Shown: in pieces, positions 9,348 to 19,461 of the stretch
How the letters are laid out: each line of letters opens with the position of its first letter
Numbering within the stretch: the stretch's first letter is position 1
From: Indiicoccus explosivorum
Lineage (GTDB): Bacteria; Bacillota; Bacilli; Bacillales_A; Planococcaceae
Direction of reading: 5' to 3'
Assembly (NCBI RefSeq): GCF_002167005.1
Contig: NZ_NHTN01000032.1
Span: 1-64,000 of the forward strand
DNA length: 64,000 nucleotides
Position numbers and translations under genes: made by a program
The notes under the pieces: generated by a model
The model's database searches: none
What the model saw: the letters and a program-made list of their open reading frames with translations, nothing else
What the model was told of the DNA's origin: nothing

Positions 9348-9929
9348 ATGAGAAACAAAAAATTGCAGTCAATGATTGCAGTGGGCATGCTGTCGAGCAT
9401 TTCATTTATCCTGATGCTGTTCAATTTTCCGCTGCCGGCATTGCCGTCGTTCCTGAAAGTCGATTTCAGCGACGTTCCGGCATTGGTTGCGGCCATCACG
9501 ATGGGGCCGGTGGCCGGTGTGCTCGTCGCCGCTTTCAAGAACATCCTGCATTGGCTTTTTTCAGGCAGCCCGACCGGGGTCCCCGTCGGCCAGCTGGCCA
9601 ATTTCACGACGAGCATCCTGTTTATTCTTCCGGTGTACGCGGTTTATCGGAAGGCATCCAACCTGAAAGGGCTCGGATTCGGGCTCGCGGCCGGAACCCT
9701 TGTCATGGCGGTCGGGATGAGTGTCCTGAACTACTTTGTATTTCTTCCGATGTATACGTATTTTCTCAGTATGCCGGAACTGTCGGGAAGCGCTCTGACC
9801 GAAAGCATCGTTCTCGGGATCCTGCCTTTCAACCTGATCAAGGGGGTTCTTTTGACGGCGGCGGTCATCGTCCTATTCCGCAGCATGCGGCCATGGATCG
9901 AGAAGCAGCGTTCGCTGTACGATTCGTGA
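9348..9929 (+). CDS. ribU: Riboflavin transporter RibU (ECF transporter S component)
   Basis: Membrane substrate-binding subunit that takes up riboflavin with the shared EcfAA'T module, which is encoded elsewhere. The 193 residues are almost all hydrophobic, with about six membrane segments and the family features LNFPLPALPSFLKVDFSDVP-like start (residues 24-43), then FKNILHWLFSG and GQLANF. A GAGGAGAGAGG site precedes the ATG. The FMN riboswitch directly upstream independently supports the substrate. Confidence 0.93.
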   Translation: MRNKKLQSMIAVGMLSSISFILMLFNFPLPALPSFLKVDFSDVPALVAAITMGPVAGVLVAAFKNILHWLFSGSPTGVPVGQLANFTTSILFILPVYAVYRKASNLKGLGFGLAAGTLVMAVGMSVLNYFVFLPMYTYFLSMPELSGSALTESIVLGILPFNLIKGVLLTAAVIVLFRSMRPWIEKQRSLYDS

Positions 9930-10006
9930 CAGAATGGTGAACAATCCGGGAAACAGCGACGGATTGTGGTGAAGCGCAGTAAAATCATTGCTTTATATAA
10001 GAAGTA

Positions 10007-10034
10007 AAGGAGCCGTTCCCTCGGCTCCTTTTTT
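10007..10034 (+). terminator. Rho-independent terminator after ribU
   Basis: AAGGAGCCG and CGGCTCCTT form a perfect 9-base stem with a six-base loop, followed by TTTT. Confidence 0.88.
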
Positions 10035-10090
10035 CTGTCCATATCAAATAACGGTCGATCCGGGAGAGGGGTGACCCGGTTTCAACCAAT

Positions 10091-10113
10091 AAAAAAAGGA
10101 AGCTCTCGCTTCC
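10091..10113 (-). terminator. Rho-independent terminator after fer
   Basis: Read on the minus strand, GGAAGC and GCTTCC form a stem with a GAGA loop, followed by TTTTTTT. It starts only a few bases past the fer stop codon. Confidence 0.82.
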
Positions 10114-10116
10114 TGG

Positions 10117-11500
<1,384 letters not shown>

Positions 11501-11504
<4 letters not shown>

Positions 11505-12922
11505 GTCTGGAACAGCTTTTGGAAAAGACATATGGATTCGACTCATTCCGACCCGGACAGAAGGAAGTGATAACCGCTGTAATGGATGGCAGGAATGTGC
11601 TGGCGCTGCTGCCGACCGGCATGGGGAAGTCCATGTGCTATCAGCTGCCTGGCCATATGCTGCCGGGAAGCGTCCTGATCGTATCACCGCTCTTGTCACT
11701 GATGCTTGACCAAGTTTCCCAGCTTAAAAAAATGGGCGAAAAAAGTGTGGTGGCACTTAATTCATTTTTGAAGCCGGAAGAAAAGGAAGCGGTTCTCCGG
11801 AAAGCCGGCGACTATAAATTCATTTTCGTTTCGCCGGAAATGCTGGCCCAGCCTTTCGTCATCAGCCGGCTGAAACGGATCCGGATTTCGCTCCTAGTCG
11901 CGGATGAAGCCCATTGTATCTCTCAATGGGGCTTCGACTTCCGTCCGGACTACCTCCGGATTTCGGAAGTGATGGCAGAACTCGGATCGCCGCAGGTCCT
12001 TGCGCTGACTGCGACCGCCACAAAAAAGGTCCAGCAGGACATCCTCCACTATTTAAGCCTTGAAGAGCCAAATATTTACGTCCATCCGATGGATCGCCGG
12101 AATATCGCGTACGATGTGAAACGTTTCGATACGAGGGAAGGGAAACTGGAATGGCTCAAGGATTTCACGGCCCACTATGCGGGCAGGGGAATTGTCTATG
12201 CCGGCACGCGGAAAAAAGCGGAAGAATTATCGGCAGTGCTCCGCCAAAATGGCGTGCGTGCGGTTTTTTACCATGGTGGCATGGAACAGCTGGACCGGGT
12301 GTTCATTCAGCAGCAGTTCCAGAACGGGGAAACGGACTGGGTCTGTTCGACCAGCGCATTCGGGATGGGTGTCCATGTCCCGGATATACGGCATGTCATC
12401 CATTTTCAGATTCCGACGTCCATTGAAGAATTCGTCCAGGAAGTCGGAAGAGCCGGACGGGACGGGCAGCCTTCGCTGTCGACCTTGCTGGTAAGTCCCG
12501 GCGATGAAGCGTTGATGAACGCTTTGTTGGCGGATGAATTGCCGACCCGGTTTGAAGCGGAAGCGGTCCTGAATTCAGGCGGAGACCGTGCACTCGTGTC
12601 CGATGGGGTCGTACGGGAAACGTCTTTCCGCGTACTGAAATACTGGCTCAGCCGTATGCCGCTGGACAAGACCATGCAACGAATGGAAAACCTCCTTCAG
12701 GAAAAAATGAACCGGGCAGCGAGGATGAGCGGGTTTCCGGCTTCCGACGGGTGCCTCCGCAGCTATATCGCCGAAACGTTCGATCAGGAAATAACCGACC
12801 GGCCCTCAAACTGCTGTGTGAATTGCGGACTGGATTATTCGATGTATCCGGTCCGGAAAGAAGGGGAACAGCATTCAGGAAGCGGCGGCTGGCAAGAACG
12901 GCTCGGGCGGATTTTGCCATAG
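11501..12922 (+). CDS. recS: ATP-dependent DNA helicase, RecQ family (RecS-like)
   Basis: 3'-5' DNA helicase in recombination and repair of stalled forks. The 473 residues have the Walker A LLPTGMGKSMCYQLPG, motif II VADEAHCISQWGFDFRP, motif III LALTATATKK, and motifs V/VI TSAFGMGVHVPDIRHVIH and EEFVQEVGRAGRDG. The C-terminus has a short cysteine group (CCVNCG). It lacks an HRDC domain and a full RQC domain, like the short B. subtilis RecS; I use that name because of the ypbB neighbour. Confidence 0.9.
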
Positions 12923-12941
12923 TTTTTTGTCAAAAGTGCCG

Positions 12942-12970
12942 TTTACAAGCAAGACTTTTTTCTGCATAAT
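12942..12970 (+). promoter_or_regulatory. SigA-type promoter upstream of the LysM gene
   Basis: TTTACA (12942-12947) and CATAAT (12965-12970) are 17 bases apart, in the gap between recS and the LysM gene. Confidence 0.55.
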
Positions 12971-13001
12971 AGAACTATCAGATTAGTAAGGAGCAGAAAA
13001 T

Positions 13002-13634
13002 ATGGGGAACCGAAAGTACCGAAAATCAGCGGACCATCGCCAGCAGCCCTCGTCTCAAGTGCCGCAGAACAGCCTCCCGACAAGGACCGCCCGCAGGCAG
13101 GCCGGCAAGAAAGCCATTCATGAAAACGGGCGGGATGCCGGCGTCAAGCATGGAGGGCGGCTGCTCTCTGTTTTGTTTTTCGTCTTTATTTTCCTCCCGG
13201 TGTTCGCTGTTTTCCTTTACGTAGCCGTTATTTACACACCGGAAGAAGAAAATTTGATCAGCGCGAGCAGCAGTGAAGTAAGGTTCCAGGAAAATACTTC
13301 ACCGATCACGCCGCTCGTGATCGAAGAAGAGTCGGAAGAAGCGGAAGAAGCGGAAGCGCCAGCCGCTGAAGAGGAACCGATCCCGGAACCTGAACCTGAA
13401 TCGGCGGAACCGGAGCGCACGGCGCCGGAACAACCGGCTGCTGAACAGCCGGCCGCTGAAGAAGAACAGGAAGAAGAAAGTGAACAGGAAACGTACGTCG
13501 TGAAAAAAGGGGACACTCTTTATCGGATTGCAGTGGAACACTATGGTTCCGGAACAGCAGTCGATAAAATCATGGAGGCGAACGGCCTGGCATCACCGGA
13601 TCTGTCGATCGGGGATACGCTGGTCCTGCCGTAA
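13002..13634 (+). CDS. Membrane-anchored LysM domain protein (YpbE-like)
   Basis: The 210 residues have a basic cytoplasmic part (1-52), one membrane helix at about 53-77, an acidic Glu/Pro/Ala-rich spacer (~105-165), and a single C-terminal LysM domain (YVVKKGDTLYRIAVEHYG, about 165-210). LysM binds N-acetylglucosamine in peptidoglycan, so the protein is probably tethered to the membrane and reaches through the wall. There is no enzyme domain. A LysM protein in this place next to recS is YpbE in B. subtilis. A role in wall sensing or stability is inference. Confidence 0.82.
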   Translation: MGNRKYRKSADHRQQPSSQVPQNSLPTRTARRQAGKKAIHENGRDAGVKHGGRLLSVLFFVFIFLPVFAVFLYVAVIYTPEEENLISASSSEVRFQENTSPITPLVIEEESEEAEEAEAPAAEEEPIPEPEPESAEPERTAPEQPAAEQPAAEEEQEEESEQETYVVKKGDTLYRIAVEHYGSGTAVDKIMEANGLASPDLSIGDTLVLP

Positions 13635-13675
13635 ATCAGAAGCTGACAGTCAGTCAATAAATGGAGGCGTTGCGG

Positions 13676-14308
13676 ATGTTCGTGAAAAGCGTGATGGTGA
13701 AACGGGAGAAATGTATTAAGATCTCACCGGAAGATCTGGTTAAAACCGGAATGGAACTTTTGGAAAAGCATCACGTTGATGCACTGCCGGTCGTAGAAGG
13801 CAACACTTACAAAGGTATTTTCACATGGTATCATGCCTACCGGGCCTATTTTGAATCCGGAAAAAGCAAAGAGGATTTCCTCACCGTTGCCCGGGCAGGC
13901 GACATCATCGTCAACGGAAACGTCTCACTCGGCGTCGATGCCGTCTACGAGGAAGCGCTGCTCAAACTGAATGATTTCCCCATCATTGCTGTCACGGCAG
14001 GAGAGGAATTTCTCGGGATCGTCACCCGATTCGATGTGATGAATCAGCTGCAGAGCGCGTTCGGGTATAAACGGAAAGGCATCCGGATTTCCATCACTTC
14101 TGCGGAAACGGAAGGCCAGATCGGCAAACTCGCTGAAGTCATCGACAAATACCGGGAATCGGTCATTTCGCTCGTCACGTTCGATGAGACCGACAAGCTG
14201 ATCCGCCGGATTGTCCTGAAAATCGAGAAAAAGAACAATGCTGACAAATTCTTGAAAGAACTTGGCAAAGCCGGATTCAGAGTGCTTGACATAACAGAAG
14301 AAGAATAG
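13676..14308 (+). CDS. CBS-pair and ACT domain protein (AcuB-like)
   Basis: The 210 residues have two CBS repeats (about 1-60 and 70-130; VKSVMVKREKCIKISPEDLV and KAGDIIVNGNVSLGVDAVYEEA-like segments), then an ACT-like region (~138-205; IRISITSAETEGQIGKLAEVID). CBS pairs bind adenine nucleotides and ACT domains bind amino acids or other small ligands, so it is probably a ligand-sensing regulator. The layout is that of AcuB, yet acuA and acuC are not adjacent. ATG at 13676 has GGAGG 8 bases upstream. The specific ligand cannot be told. Confidence 0.75.
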   Translation: MFVKSVMVKREKCIKISPEDLVKTGMELLEKHHVDALPVVEGNTYKGIFTWYHAYRAYFESGKSKEDFLTVARAGDIIVNGNVSLGVDAVYEEALLKLNDFPIIAVTAGEEFLGIVTRFDVMNQLQSAFGYKRKGIRISITSAETEGQIGKLAEVIDKYRESVISLVTFDETDKLIRRIVLKIEKKNNADKFLKELGKAGFRVLDITEEE

Positions 14309-14312
14309 GTAA

Positions 14313-14340
14313 AAAGGTAAAGCGGCGCTTTGCCTTTTTT
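14313..14340 (+). terminator. Rho-independent terminator after CBS-ACT gene
   Basis: AAAGGTAAAGCG pairs with CGCTTTGCCTTT using one G-U pair, followed by a T run. Confidence 0.75.
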
Positions 14341-14367
14341 AGTTTGACTCGGAGGAGAGAAAAGTAG

Positions 14368-15126
14368 ATGCTGAAACCGTTAATGGCCGCAACGGCCGCG
14401 GGGGGAGCCGGACTCCTGTCCGCCATGTTCTGGAACGCGCACCATGCCAAACAAAAGAATGAACTGATTGAACTTCACACACAGCAGCCTTTTGAGCCGT
14501 TCCGGATGCTGTTCATTTCTGACATCCACCGCCGGAAACTGAGACCGGGTTTCATAGAAGGCCATCCCGACTTTATTGTCATCGGAGGGGATCTTGCTGA
14601 AAGCGGAGTTCCGCCAAAGCGGATCCGGCATAATCTGCAAGTGTTATCGGCGCTTGCGCCGGTATATTTCATCTGGGGGAACAATGACCGGGAGTTGCGG
14701 GAAAGGAAATTGCGCCGGCTGTTTTCGGATACCGGGACGGTCATCCTTGAAAACGGATCGGTCAGCCCGTTTGCGGATCAGCGGGTGAAACTCGTGGCTT
14801 TCGATTATTTCGCTTTCCATAAAAACGGCCTCTTAAAGGCGTTCGACGGCATAAAGGAAGAGGACACCGTCATTTTTCTGTCGCACACGCCGGAAGTTTT
14901 TAATCACGTCCAGCGGAACTATCATGTACATATGATGATTGGCGGACATACACATGGCGGGCAAATCCGCCTTGGCAAATACGGACTATATGAAAGAGGG
15001 CGGACTGAAGTCAAGGATGGTGTCGTTCGTCTCGTCTCGAACGGGTACGGGACCACGAAATTGCCGCTGAGACTCGGAGCCGAAGCGGAATTCCACCTGC
15101 TGACGATCCGCCCTGCCCGATCATAA
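14368..15126 (+). CDS. Metallophosphoesterase, membrane-anchored (YpbG-like)
   Basis: Calcineurin-like phosphoesterase with the metal motifs in order: FISDIHRR, DFIVIGGDLAE, WGNNDRE, LSHTPE and MIGGHTHGGQIRLG. These bind a two-metal centre. The 252 residues begin with a hydrophobic stretch (~5-22) that is probably a membrane anchor. The substrate is unknown; the family includes UDP-2,3-diacylglucosamine hydrolase and YkuE-like enzymes. The place after recS-LysM matches ypbG in B. subtilis. Confidence 0.82.
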   Translation: MLKPLMAATAAGGAGLLSAMFWNAHHAKQKNELIELHTQQPFEPFRMLFISDIHRRKLRPGFIEGHPDFIVIGGDLAESGVPPKRIRHNLQVLSALAPVYFIWGNNDRELRERKLRRLFSDTGTVILENGSVSPFADQRVKLVAFDYFAFHKNGLLKAFDGIKEEDTVIFLSHTPEVFNHVQRNYHVHMMIGGHTHGGQIRLGKYGLYERGRTEVKDGVVRLVSNGYGTTKLPLRLGAEAEFHLLTIRPARS

Positions 15127-15149
15127 TTAAACGGACAGGAGTGGATGAC

Positions 15150-16118
15150 ATGAAGACGGCGGATGTACTCATAATCGGCGGCGGCCCGTGCGGCCTCGCC
15201 GCGGCGATCGCCGTGAAGGACATCGGCCTTTCGCCGGTCATTATCGAAAAAGGAAACATTGTCAATGCGATTTATCATTACCCGACCCATCAGACATTTT
15301 TCAGCACGAGCGACCGTCTGAGCATCGGCGGTGTGCCGTTCATCACGGAGAACCGGAAGCCGAAACGGAACCAGGCACTCGTGTATTACAGGGAAGTCGC
15401 CAAGCAGAAAATGCTCGATATCAAAAGTTATGAAGAAGTTGTCAGTGTCAGGAAAGTCCACGGGAAATTCCAGGTGGAGACGACAAAAGACGAGTACGAA
15501 GCGCGCTATGTCATCGTGGCGACCGGTTACTATGATCATCCTAACCGATTATCTGTGGAAGGCGGTGATCTTCCGAAAGTGATGCATTACTTCAAGGAAG
15601 GTCATCCTTACTTCGACCAGGACGTGCTGATCATCGGCGGGAAAAATTCCGCAGTCGATGCAGCGATCGAACTGCATAAAAGCGGAGCGCGCGTGACGGT
15701 CTCTTATCGGGGGGACAGTTATTCAAAGAGCGTGAAACCTTGGATCTTGCCTGAATTCGACGGCCTTGTCCGCAAAGGTGAGATCCGGATGCTGTTCAAC
15801 TCGGAAGTGGAGAAAATCACCGGGAAAGAAGTGACGCTGAAACTGCCGGACGAAAAAATGGTTCTGCCGAACGATTTCGTGTTCGCCATGATCGGATACC
15901 ACCCCGACCACCGTTTTCTGGAAGAAATGGGGATCAGTATCGATCATGCGACGGGCAGACCGCTGCATAACGAAGATACGATGGAAACAGACGTTGAAAA
16001 CCTGTTTATTGCCGGCGTGATCGCCGCGGGGAATAACGCCAATGAAATTTTTATCGAAAACGGGCGTTTCCACGGCGGGCAGATCGCCAAGGCGATTGCA
16101 GGCAAAGAAGGTTCCTGA
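15150..16118 (+). CDS. ypdA: Bacillithiol disulfide reductase YpdA
   Basis: FAD- and NADPH-dependent reductase that regenerates bacillithiol from its disulfide. The 322 residues have an FAD-binding GGGPCGLAAAIAVKD at the N-terminus and a second nucleotide motif IIGGKNSAVDAAIELHKSGA near residue 165. The Cys in the first GGGPCG motif is a hallmark of the YpdA group. ATG at 15150 has ACAGGAG upstream; an in-frame GTG three codons earlier overlaps that site. bshA lies about 29 kb downstream. Confidence 0.9.
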   Translation: MKTADVLIIGGGPCGLAAAIAVKDIGLSPVIIEKGNIVNAIYHYPTHQTFFSTSDRLSIGGVPFITENRKPKRNQALVYYREVAKQKMLDIKSYEEVVSVRKVHGKFQVETTKDEYEARYVIVATGYYDHPNRLSVEGGDLPKVMHYFKEGHPYFDQDVLIIGGKNSAVDAAIELHKSGARVTVSYRGDSYSKSVKPWILPEFDGLVRKGEIRMLFNSEVEKITGKEVTLKLPDEKMVLPNDFVFAMIGYHPDHRFLEEMGISIDHATGRPLHNEDTMETDVENLFIAGVIAAGNNANEIFIENGRFHGGQIAKAIAGKEGS

Positions 16119-16177
16119 GGTCGCGCATCCTTTTCTGCAGCTGCCGGTCCCGAAGACGGGCAGGCGGGCAGAAAGCA

Positions 16178-16215
16178 AAAACGGCACCGCCCGATGTATG
16201 GGGCAGTGCCGTTTT
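16178..16215. terminator. Bidirectional terminator between ypdA and ansA
   Basis: AAAACGGCAC (16178-16187) and GTGCCGTTTT (16206-16215) form a perfect stem, extended by CGCCC/GGGCA pairing. The arms give T tails on both strands, so it can serve both convergent genes. Confidence 0.85.
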
Positions 16216-16229
16216 GTCTTGCCAGGTCC

Positions 16230-17192
16230 TTAGGAGAAAATCCGATTGATGTCCGATCCGTTGCACAGGCCGATCAGCAGCTTCAGCCGCGCTTTCTGGC
16301 CGCTCAGTCCGTGTGCGACAATGACTCCTTCATCCGTCAGCATCCTGCCGCCTCCGGGATAAGCATACACAGCCTGGGCGATTCCGTTGAAACAGCGGGA
16401 TACCAGGACAACCGGAATCCCCTTGTCCATCGTCCTGCGTATGGCGGGGAGGAGAGCCGGCGGCACATTCCCTTGCCCTAATCCTTCCAGGACGATCCCG
16501 TCGTAATCGAGGCTGGCGGCTGCATCGACAATGTCGCCCTCCATACCGGCAAAGACTTTCAGGAGCAGCGCTTTTTTTCCGATGCTGTCTATATCGAAGT
16601 ACTCCCTTTTCAGCGGCGAATGATGGAAATGGATGGCGCGCTTCGTCACGATACCGATCGGCCCGTACTGCGGGCTCTGGAACGTGGAGACATTGCTGCT
16701 GTGGGTCTTCGTGACATTCTGGGCTGTATGGATTTCGTCATTCAAAACGACGAGGACGCCTTTCCCTTTCGCCGCGTCATCAGCAGCGACACGTACGGCA
16801 GCCATAAGATTATAGGCGCCATCCGAACCGATTTCGTTGGAGGTCCTCATCGCACCGGTCAGGACGACGGGAAAATCTTCTTTTATGGTCAAGTCGAGAA
16901 AGTAGGCAGTCTCTTCCAGTGTGTCGGTCCCATGTGTCACCACGGCGCCATCGATTTTCTCTGTCCGTCTGTAGCTCAGAATAAGCTGGCGGATCGAAAA
17001 CATTTCCGCTGGCGTAATGTGGGGGGAAGGAAGATTGAAGATCTCCTCCTCTCTGATATCGGCAAAATCCGAAAGCCGTTCGGACTGAAAGCGGACGGGG
17101 TTCTGCTCGCTGGTCGTAACGTCACCGGAGTCCTCTTGTGTCTGCATGGAAATCGTGCCGCCTGTATGTATCAATAAAATCTTTTTTTTCAT
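16230..17192 (-). CDS. ansA: L-asparaginase, type I
   Basis: Cytoplasmic enzyme that hydrolyses L-asparagine to aspartate and ammonia. The 320 residues contain both catalytic threonine motifs, LIHTGGTIS (Thr14-Thr16 region) and the VVTHGTDTLEETA motif with the Thr-Asp pair. There is no signal peptide, supporting type I. A GAGGAGGAAGAGG site precedes the ATG. It is convergent with ypdA and divergent from prsW. Confidence 0.93.
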   Translation of the reverse strand: MKKKILLIHTGGTISMQTQEDSGDVTTSEQNPVRFQSERLSDFADIREEEIFNLPSPHITPAEMFSIRQLILSYRRTEKIDGAVVTHGTDTLEETAYFLDLTIKEDFPVVLTGAMRTSNEIGSDGAYNLMAAVRVAADDAAKGKGVLVVLNDEIHTAQNVTKTHSSNVSTFQSPQYGPIGIVTKRAIHFHHSPLKREYFDIDSIGKKALLLKVFAGMEGDIVDAAASLDYDGIVLEGLGQGNVPPALLPAIRRTMDKGIPVVLVSRCFNGIAQAVYAYPGGGRMLTDEGVIVAHGLSGQKARLKLLIGLCNGSDINRIFS

Positions 17193-17234
17193 CCTCTTCC
17201 TCCTCGAATCGGCCGCTCAATTCCGGCCGCACCA

Positions 17235-17243
17235 TGGTATAAT
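17235..17243 (+). promoter_or_regulatory. Extended -10 promoter of prsW
   Basis: TGG at 17235-17237 is followed by a perfect TATAAT at 17238-17243. No strong -35 is present. Transcription would enter prsW about 30 bases on. Confidence 0.55.
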
Positions 17244-17272
17244 GGAAACAACTTACATGAAGGAGCCTGCTT

Positions 17273-17968
17273 ATGCTTATTCTCCTTTCAGTGGCAATCG
17301 CGCCGAGTCTCGCTCTGATCAGTTACTTCTACCTCCGGTCGGAGTTCTTGAAAGAGCCATCCCGGCTGTTGCTCCACAGTTTCATCTATGGTGCTATTTT
17401 AACCTTCCCGATTTTGTTTGTTCAATATGTATTTACTGTCGAGCACGTGTTTGCGCATGCCTATACACAGGACGTATTGTTTCCCGGACTGACAGAGGAA
17501 TTTTTCAAATGGCTCATTCTGCTGCTTGTCATCTATCGTCACGTGGATTTTGAAGTCCCGTACGATGGGATTTTGTACGGTGCCAGCGCGGCGCTCGGAT
17601 TCGCGACCGTCGAGAACATCTTCTATCTGCTGGAGTATGGCATCGACATCGCCTTTTTGCGGGCACTGCTGCCCGTGTCGAGCCACGCGCTGTTCGGCGT
17701 GGTGATGGGCTATTACTTAGGGAAAGCGAAATTCCCAGGCAGGCAGGGCGCGCGGAGCTGGCTGGCCGCCGCACTGGCGGCGCCGCTCGGCCTGCATATT
17801 CTGTACAATTCGATTTTATTCATGGAAAATACGTGGCTGCAGCTCATCATTCCGTTCATGCTGTTTCTTTGGTGGTTTGCGCTGCGGAAGGTGAAACAGT
17901 CCCACCAGATGAGCCTCGTCCATTATCAGGAACGGGTGGCTGCAGCTGTTCAGCCGAATGACCGATGA
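17273..17968 (+). CDS. prsW: Intramembrane metalloprotease of PrsW family
   Basis: In B. subtilis PrsW starts the cleavage of the SigW anti-sigma factor RsiW. The 231 residues have about seven membrane segments and the family motifs TEEFFKW (E-E-x-x-K, about residue 75), FATVENIFY (about 115) and a conserved His in SHALFGVVMG. The substrate in this organism is not shown; other anti-sigma factors, such as RsiX nearby, cannot be excluded. The 3' end overlaps the next gene region. Confidence 0.88.
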   Translation: MLILLSVAIAPSLALISYFYLRSEFLKEPSRLLLHSFIYGAILTFPILFVQYVFTVEHVFAHAYTQDVLFPGLTEEFFKWLILLLVIYRHVDFEVPYDGILYGASAALGFATVENIFYLLEYGIDIAFLRALLPVSSHALFGVVMGYYLGKAKFPGRQGARSWLAAALAAPLGLHILYNSILFMENTWLQLIIPFMLFLWWFALRKVKQSHQMSLVHYQERVAAAVQPNDR

Positions 17969-17984
17969 AGGGATGGAAAAAGCT

Positions 17985-18626
17985 ATGATCGCCGCAGGAA
18001 TGCAGCTTTTGCTGAAAGAAGGACCAGACAGTGCGCAGCTTAAATGCCGGGTGGCGGAGACCGGTGACGGATTTCTGCTGATCGATTATCCGATTGATCC
18101 TGTTACCGGAAAAACCGCATTCCTTTCGAATGGAACGGTATTCGACGCGTCTTTCCGAATAAACGAAGAAGCGGTCTATTCTTTTCGGACCGAAGTGGCC
18201 GGGAGGGTGAAGAACACCATCCCGATGATCCGGATCACTTTTCCCGGAGAGGAAAAGCTGACGAAGATCCAGCGCCGCCAGTTTGTCCGCGTGGAGGCTT
18301 CCCTTGATGTGGCCGTCCTGCTGGATGGCGTAAAAAGGACATTCATCACGACGGACATCAGCGCGGGCGGGTGTGCCATCCGGCTGAAAAATCCTCCAGT
18401 GTTTACAGGATCTGAACGGGTCTCTCTCGTTCTGGTCCTTGTTTTCGGGGACGGGAAAAGAGTGTACCTGCAGCTGGACGCAGAAGTTCTTCGCGTTTGG
18501 GAGCGGACGGACGGGCGGATCGCTTCGCTTGAGTTCATCGGTCTGTCCGACCGGGACCGGAAGCACATTATGCGGTACTGTTTCGAACAGCAGCGGCAGA
18601 AACGGAAAAACCCATCCGTCATATAA
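17985..18626 (+). CDS. ypfA: PilZ domain protein YpfA (DgrA-like c-di-GMP receptor)
   Basis: Probable flagellar brake: a YcgR-N domain (about 1-95) followed by a PilZ domain (~98-205). PilZ motifs are present: QRRQFVRVEA (RxxxR) and DISAGGCAIRL ([D/N]xSxxG). In B. subtilis this protein binds cyclic di-GMP and inhibits motility. The ATG at 17985 starts in line with known homologues (MIAAGMQLLL); in-frame ATGs at 17958 and 17973 are alternatives, the first inside prsW. The ribosome site is not strong for any of them. Confidence 0.85.
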   Translation: MIAAGMQLLLKEGPDSAQLKCRVAETGDGFLLIDYPIDPVTGKTAFLSNGTVFDASFRINEEAVYSFRTEVAGRVKNTIPMIRITFPGEEKLTKIQRRQFVRVEASLDVAVLLDGVKRTFITTDISAGGCAIRLKNPPVFTGSERVSLVLVLVFGDGKRVYLQLDAEVLRVWERTDGRIASLEFIGLSDRDRKHIMRYCFEQQRQKRKNPSVI

Positions 18627-18661
18627 GAGCGGCAGGATATGTCCTGCCGGCCGGTTCCTGA

Positions 18662-18700
18662 TGCCGCTCCTGAAAAAAGGAGCGGATTTCTTTTTTTCTC
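18662..18700 (+). terminator. Rho-independent terminator after ypfA
   Basis: CCGCTCCT and AGGAGCGG form a stem around a GAAAAAA-type loop, followed by ATTTCTTTTTTT. Confidence 0.82.
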
Positions 18701-18788
18701 TGAAATGCGGCTTCGTGCGGACATATGCTAAAATAAAGTGACTTGACTGCCCGGGACGGGCGGATTTCATGACGAGGTGACAGTTTTG

Positions 18789-19460
18789 ATGAAAACGATG
18801 CAAATTGCGATTGACGGACCAGCGGCTGCAGGTAAGAGTACGGTTGCAAAAATCGTGGCTGAGCAGCTGGGGATCATATACATAGATACAGGAGCCATGT
18901 ACAGGGCAGCGACCCTCAAAGCGCTGGAGACAGGGGTGGACCTGTCGGACAGCCAGGCGCTCTCGGATCTTCTGACGCGGACGGATATCCGGCTTGAACC
19001 GGGGGACACCGGCCAGCGGGTCTTTCTGGACGGAACGGATGTGACGGAAGAAATCCGGTCGGATAAAGTGACAAGGGCGGTCTCCGAAGTGGCGGCGCAC
19101 CGTGGCGTCCGGAGCCGGATGGTGAAACTGCAGAAAGAATTCGCAGAAGGCAGAGGGGTCGTCATGGACGGCCGCGACATCGGCATCCACGTTCTGAAAG
19201 AAGCGGACCTGAAAGTTTTCATGATCGCGTCAGCTGAAGAACGCGCCCGGCGTCGGTACGAGGAAAACCAGATCCGGGGGATCGGGACCCCGATCACCGA
19301 CCTCCAGGCGGAAATTGAAAAACGCGATAAAATGGACAGCGAACGGAAAGAATCCCCTCTCGTGCAGGCTGCGGATGCCGTTTTGATCGATACGACCGCT
19401 CTGACGGTCCCTGAAGTGGCGGAGCGGATCGTCCGGCTGGCAAAGGAGCGTGCAGACTGA
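18789..19460 (+). CDS. cmk: Cytidylate kinase
   Basis: Phosphorylates CMP and dCMP to their diphosphates. The 223 residues show the P-loop IDGPAAAGKSTVAKI (about 6-20), IDTGAMYRA, VVMDGRDIGIHVL and the lid-region arginines ERARRRYEE. ATG at 18789 has GAGGTGA 8 bases upstream. The cmk-plsC-rpsA-der run is a common Firmicutes order. Confidence 0.95.
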   Translation: MKTMQIAIDGPAAAGKSTVAKIVAEQLGIIYIDTGAMYRAATLKALETGVDLSDSQALSDLLTRTDIRLEPGDTGQRVFLDGTDVTEEIRSDKVTRAVSEVAAHRGVRSRMVKLQKEFAEGRGVVMDGRDIGIHVLKEADLKVFMIASAEERARRRYEENQIRGIGTPITDLQAEIEKRDKMDSERKESPLVQAADAVLIDTTALTVPEVAERIVRLAKERAD

Positions 19461-19461
19461 C

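Noticed and set aside
9218-9616. Minus-strand frame across the riboswitch and ribU start
   Set aside because: It opposes the RFN element and RibU membrane protein, both of which are clear.
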